Shown here in pieces: positions 63,181 to 64,000 of a stretch of 64,000 nucleotides of DNA. The notes beneath the pieces were generated by a model. The model worked only from the letters and a program-made list of their open reading frames with translations. It searched no databases and was not told where the DNA came from. A program made the translations under genes and the position numbers. The stretch is from Eustoma russellianum (lineage: Eukaryota; Streptophyta; Magnoliopsida; Gentianales; Gentianaceae): positions 15,045,778 through 15,109,777 of the forward strand of contig AP025067.1 in the NCBI GenBank assembly GCA_036186865.1, written 5' to 3'. Every line of letters begins with the position of its first letter. Position 1 is the first letter of the stretch.

Positions 63181-64000
63181 AATTTGCTGAATCAATATCT
63201 CCTGGACTGATGAGACCAGAATTGCTCACCGGGTGGATCAGAGATGACCCGAGTTGTGTGCCGTTAATCTTCCGTCTAAATCCGTCACTGGAACCTGAGA
63301 AGGAAGAAAAACGTTAGACGTCTCAGGGCGCTGTCCTGGGAAAACCCTCCGACGCTTAAGTCAGTTATGGGTGTTTTGAGTAGGCAATTTATGCTGGAAT
63401 AAGGTTTAGATGAAACCTGTGATCAGATCTTGCTGAATATTTGGCTGTTTATGTTTTGGCCGAGATGGAGTTCATGAACGAGAGCTCCAGAAGTTGTTCC
63501 AAAAGTTGGACCCTCTTCCTCGTCTGGAAAGAGGGATATTTATACCCAAGATTGAGGAGGATTGACCCCTTGTCCAATGATAGGATTGTGATGTGTCTGA
63601 GCTGGCTGTCTTATCTGCTGCAGAGCCACAATATGATGGGACAAATGGCTGAGTCCGTAACTGTGTAAGTGGCTGACTCTATGGAGCGTAGGTCGGCCAG
63701 CAATGATGATTCTGCACTTAGCCAAGCGCTGATTGACATCTGGAAAGCTTCTTGCAGAATGGTCTTGGTAGGTCCCAGAGGACGGCTGATAATATCTTCT
63801 TTGGTCTTGTCCGAGATACTCTGAGCGACGCCCTTTATGAGAGTAAGGCTGAGGCTAGAGCTCGGTGATAATCGTGAAGCCTAGGCCGAGATGTGCCGAG
63901 GCTGATCTGAACATGCATTTAAAGGAGTTGTGCACTTGATTCTTTTTGTTTGCCGAAGTTGACTGCAATAGACTACTTTGATCAAAGTATTGCCGAGCCG
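63181..64000 (+). repeat. LTR-like sequence at the right edge
   Basis: About 0.8 kb, more GC-rich than its surroundings, with CCCTCCGACGCTTAAGTCAG (about 63,345) and ATATTTATACC (63,536-63,546) as a possible promoter. This layout resembles LTRs of gypsy-type elements in plants, from recalled family features. Both boundaries are unseen. No gene is supported. Confidence 0.4.

Noticed and set aside
1..64000. CRISPR arrays, bacterial operons, tRNA or rRNA genes
   Set aside because: None is seen. Repeats are microsatellites, LTRs or duplicated segments; the tRNA-like signals are primer sites only.

Overview
The window is repeat-dense intergenic DNA from a flowering plant nuclear genome. It holds Ty3/gypsy and Ty1/copia LTR retrotransposons with initiator-Met tRNA primer sites, plant L1-type LINEs with a DUF4283-like ORF1 and an ORF2-terminal RNase H, and a nuclear copy of mitochondrial atp4. 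I found no intact host gene, no tRNA or rRNA gene and no CRISPR array. The species cannot be named from the sequence.

Layout. (1) 1-22,885 is a nest of elements. Two LINEs lie head to tail on the minus strand: LINE-B (1-885, 5' end only) and LINE-A. LINE-A runs from about 22,885 down to 972 but is split by a 16-kb minus-strand gypsy element (4,581-20,598, target duplication CTTCC). Inside that gypsy gag sits an 8.4-kb plus-strand element with 3.05-kb LTRs (10,059-18,428, target duplication CTCTC). This inner element encodes only a copia/Sirevirus-like Gag, so it is a non-autonomous TR-GAG type. (2) 22,891-28,988 is a complete non-autonomous LTR element (target duplication TTTGT) next to the LINE-A 5' end. 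It has a gypsy-family leader and one unrecognised ORF. (3) 28,994-35,413 holds TA-rich microsatellites, a LINE 3'-end stub and a nearly full-length plus-strand LINE-C. (4) 35,425-39,241 has a 0.33-kb tandem repeat and the 5' part of another gypsy-family element. (5) 39,242-45,345 is a copia element with an almost intact polyprotein, a truncated 5' LTR and a full 3' LTR. (6) 45,346-56,833 is a degenerate array of duplicated non-TE-like sequence interrupted by the atp4 insertion and a 10-N assembly gap. (7) 56,834-62,370 is a rearranged, decayed plus-strand gypsy copy. (8) 62,371-64,000 is unassigned, with an LTR-like stretch at the end.

How the parts relate. The gypsy copies (4.6-20.6 kb, 22.9-29.0 kb, 36.1-39.2 kb, 56.8-62.4 kb) appear to be one extended family. 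Three of them share a leader stem-loop and an acceptor-like splice site just before the first ATG. In the two autonomous-type copies the end of the polyprotein is written in the LTR. The non-autonomous elements lack pol, so they must have borrowed enzymes from relatives outside this window. LINE-A and LINE-C share an ATGA stop/start overlap between ORF1 and ORF2, and the LINE ends lie at TA-rich microsatellites.
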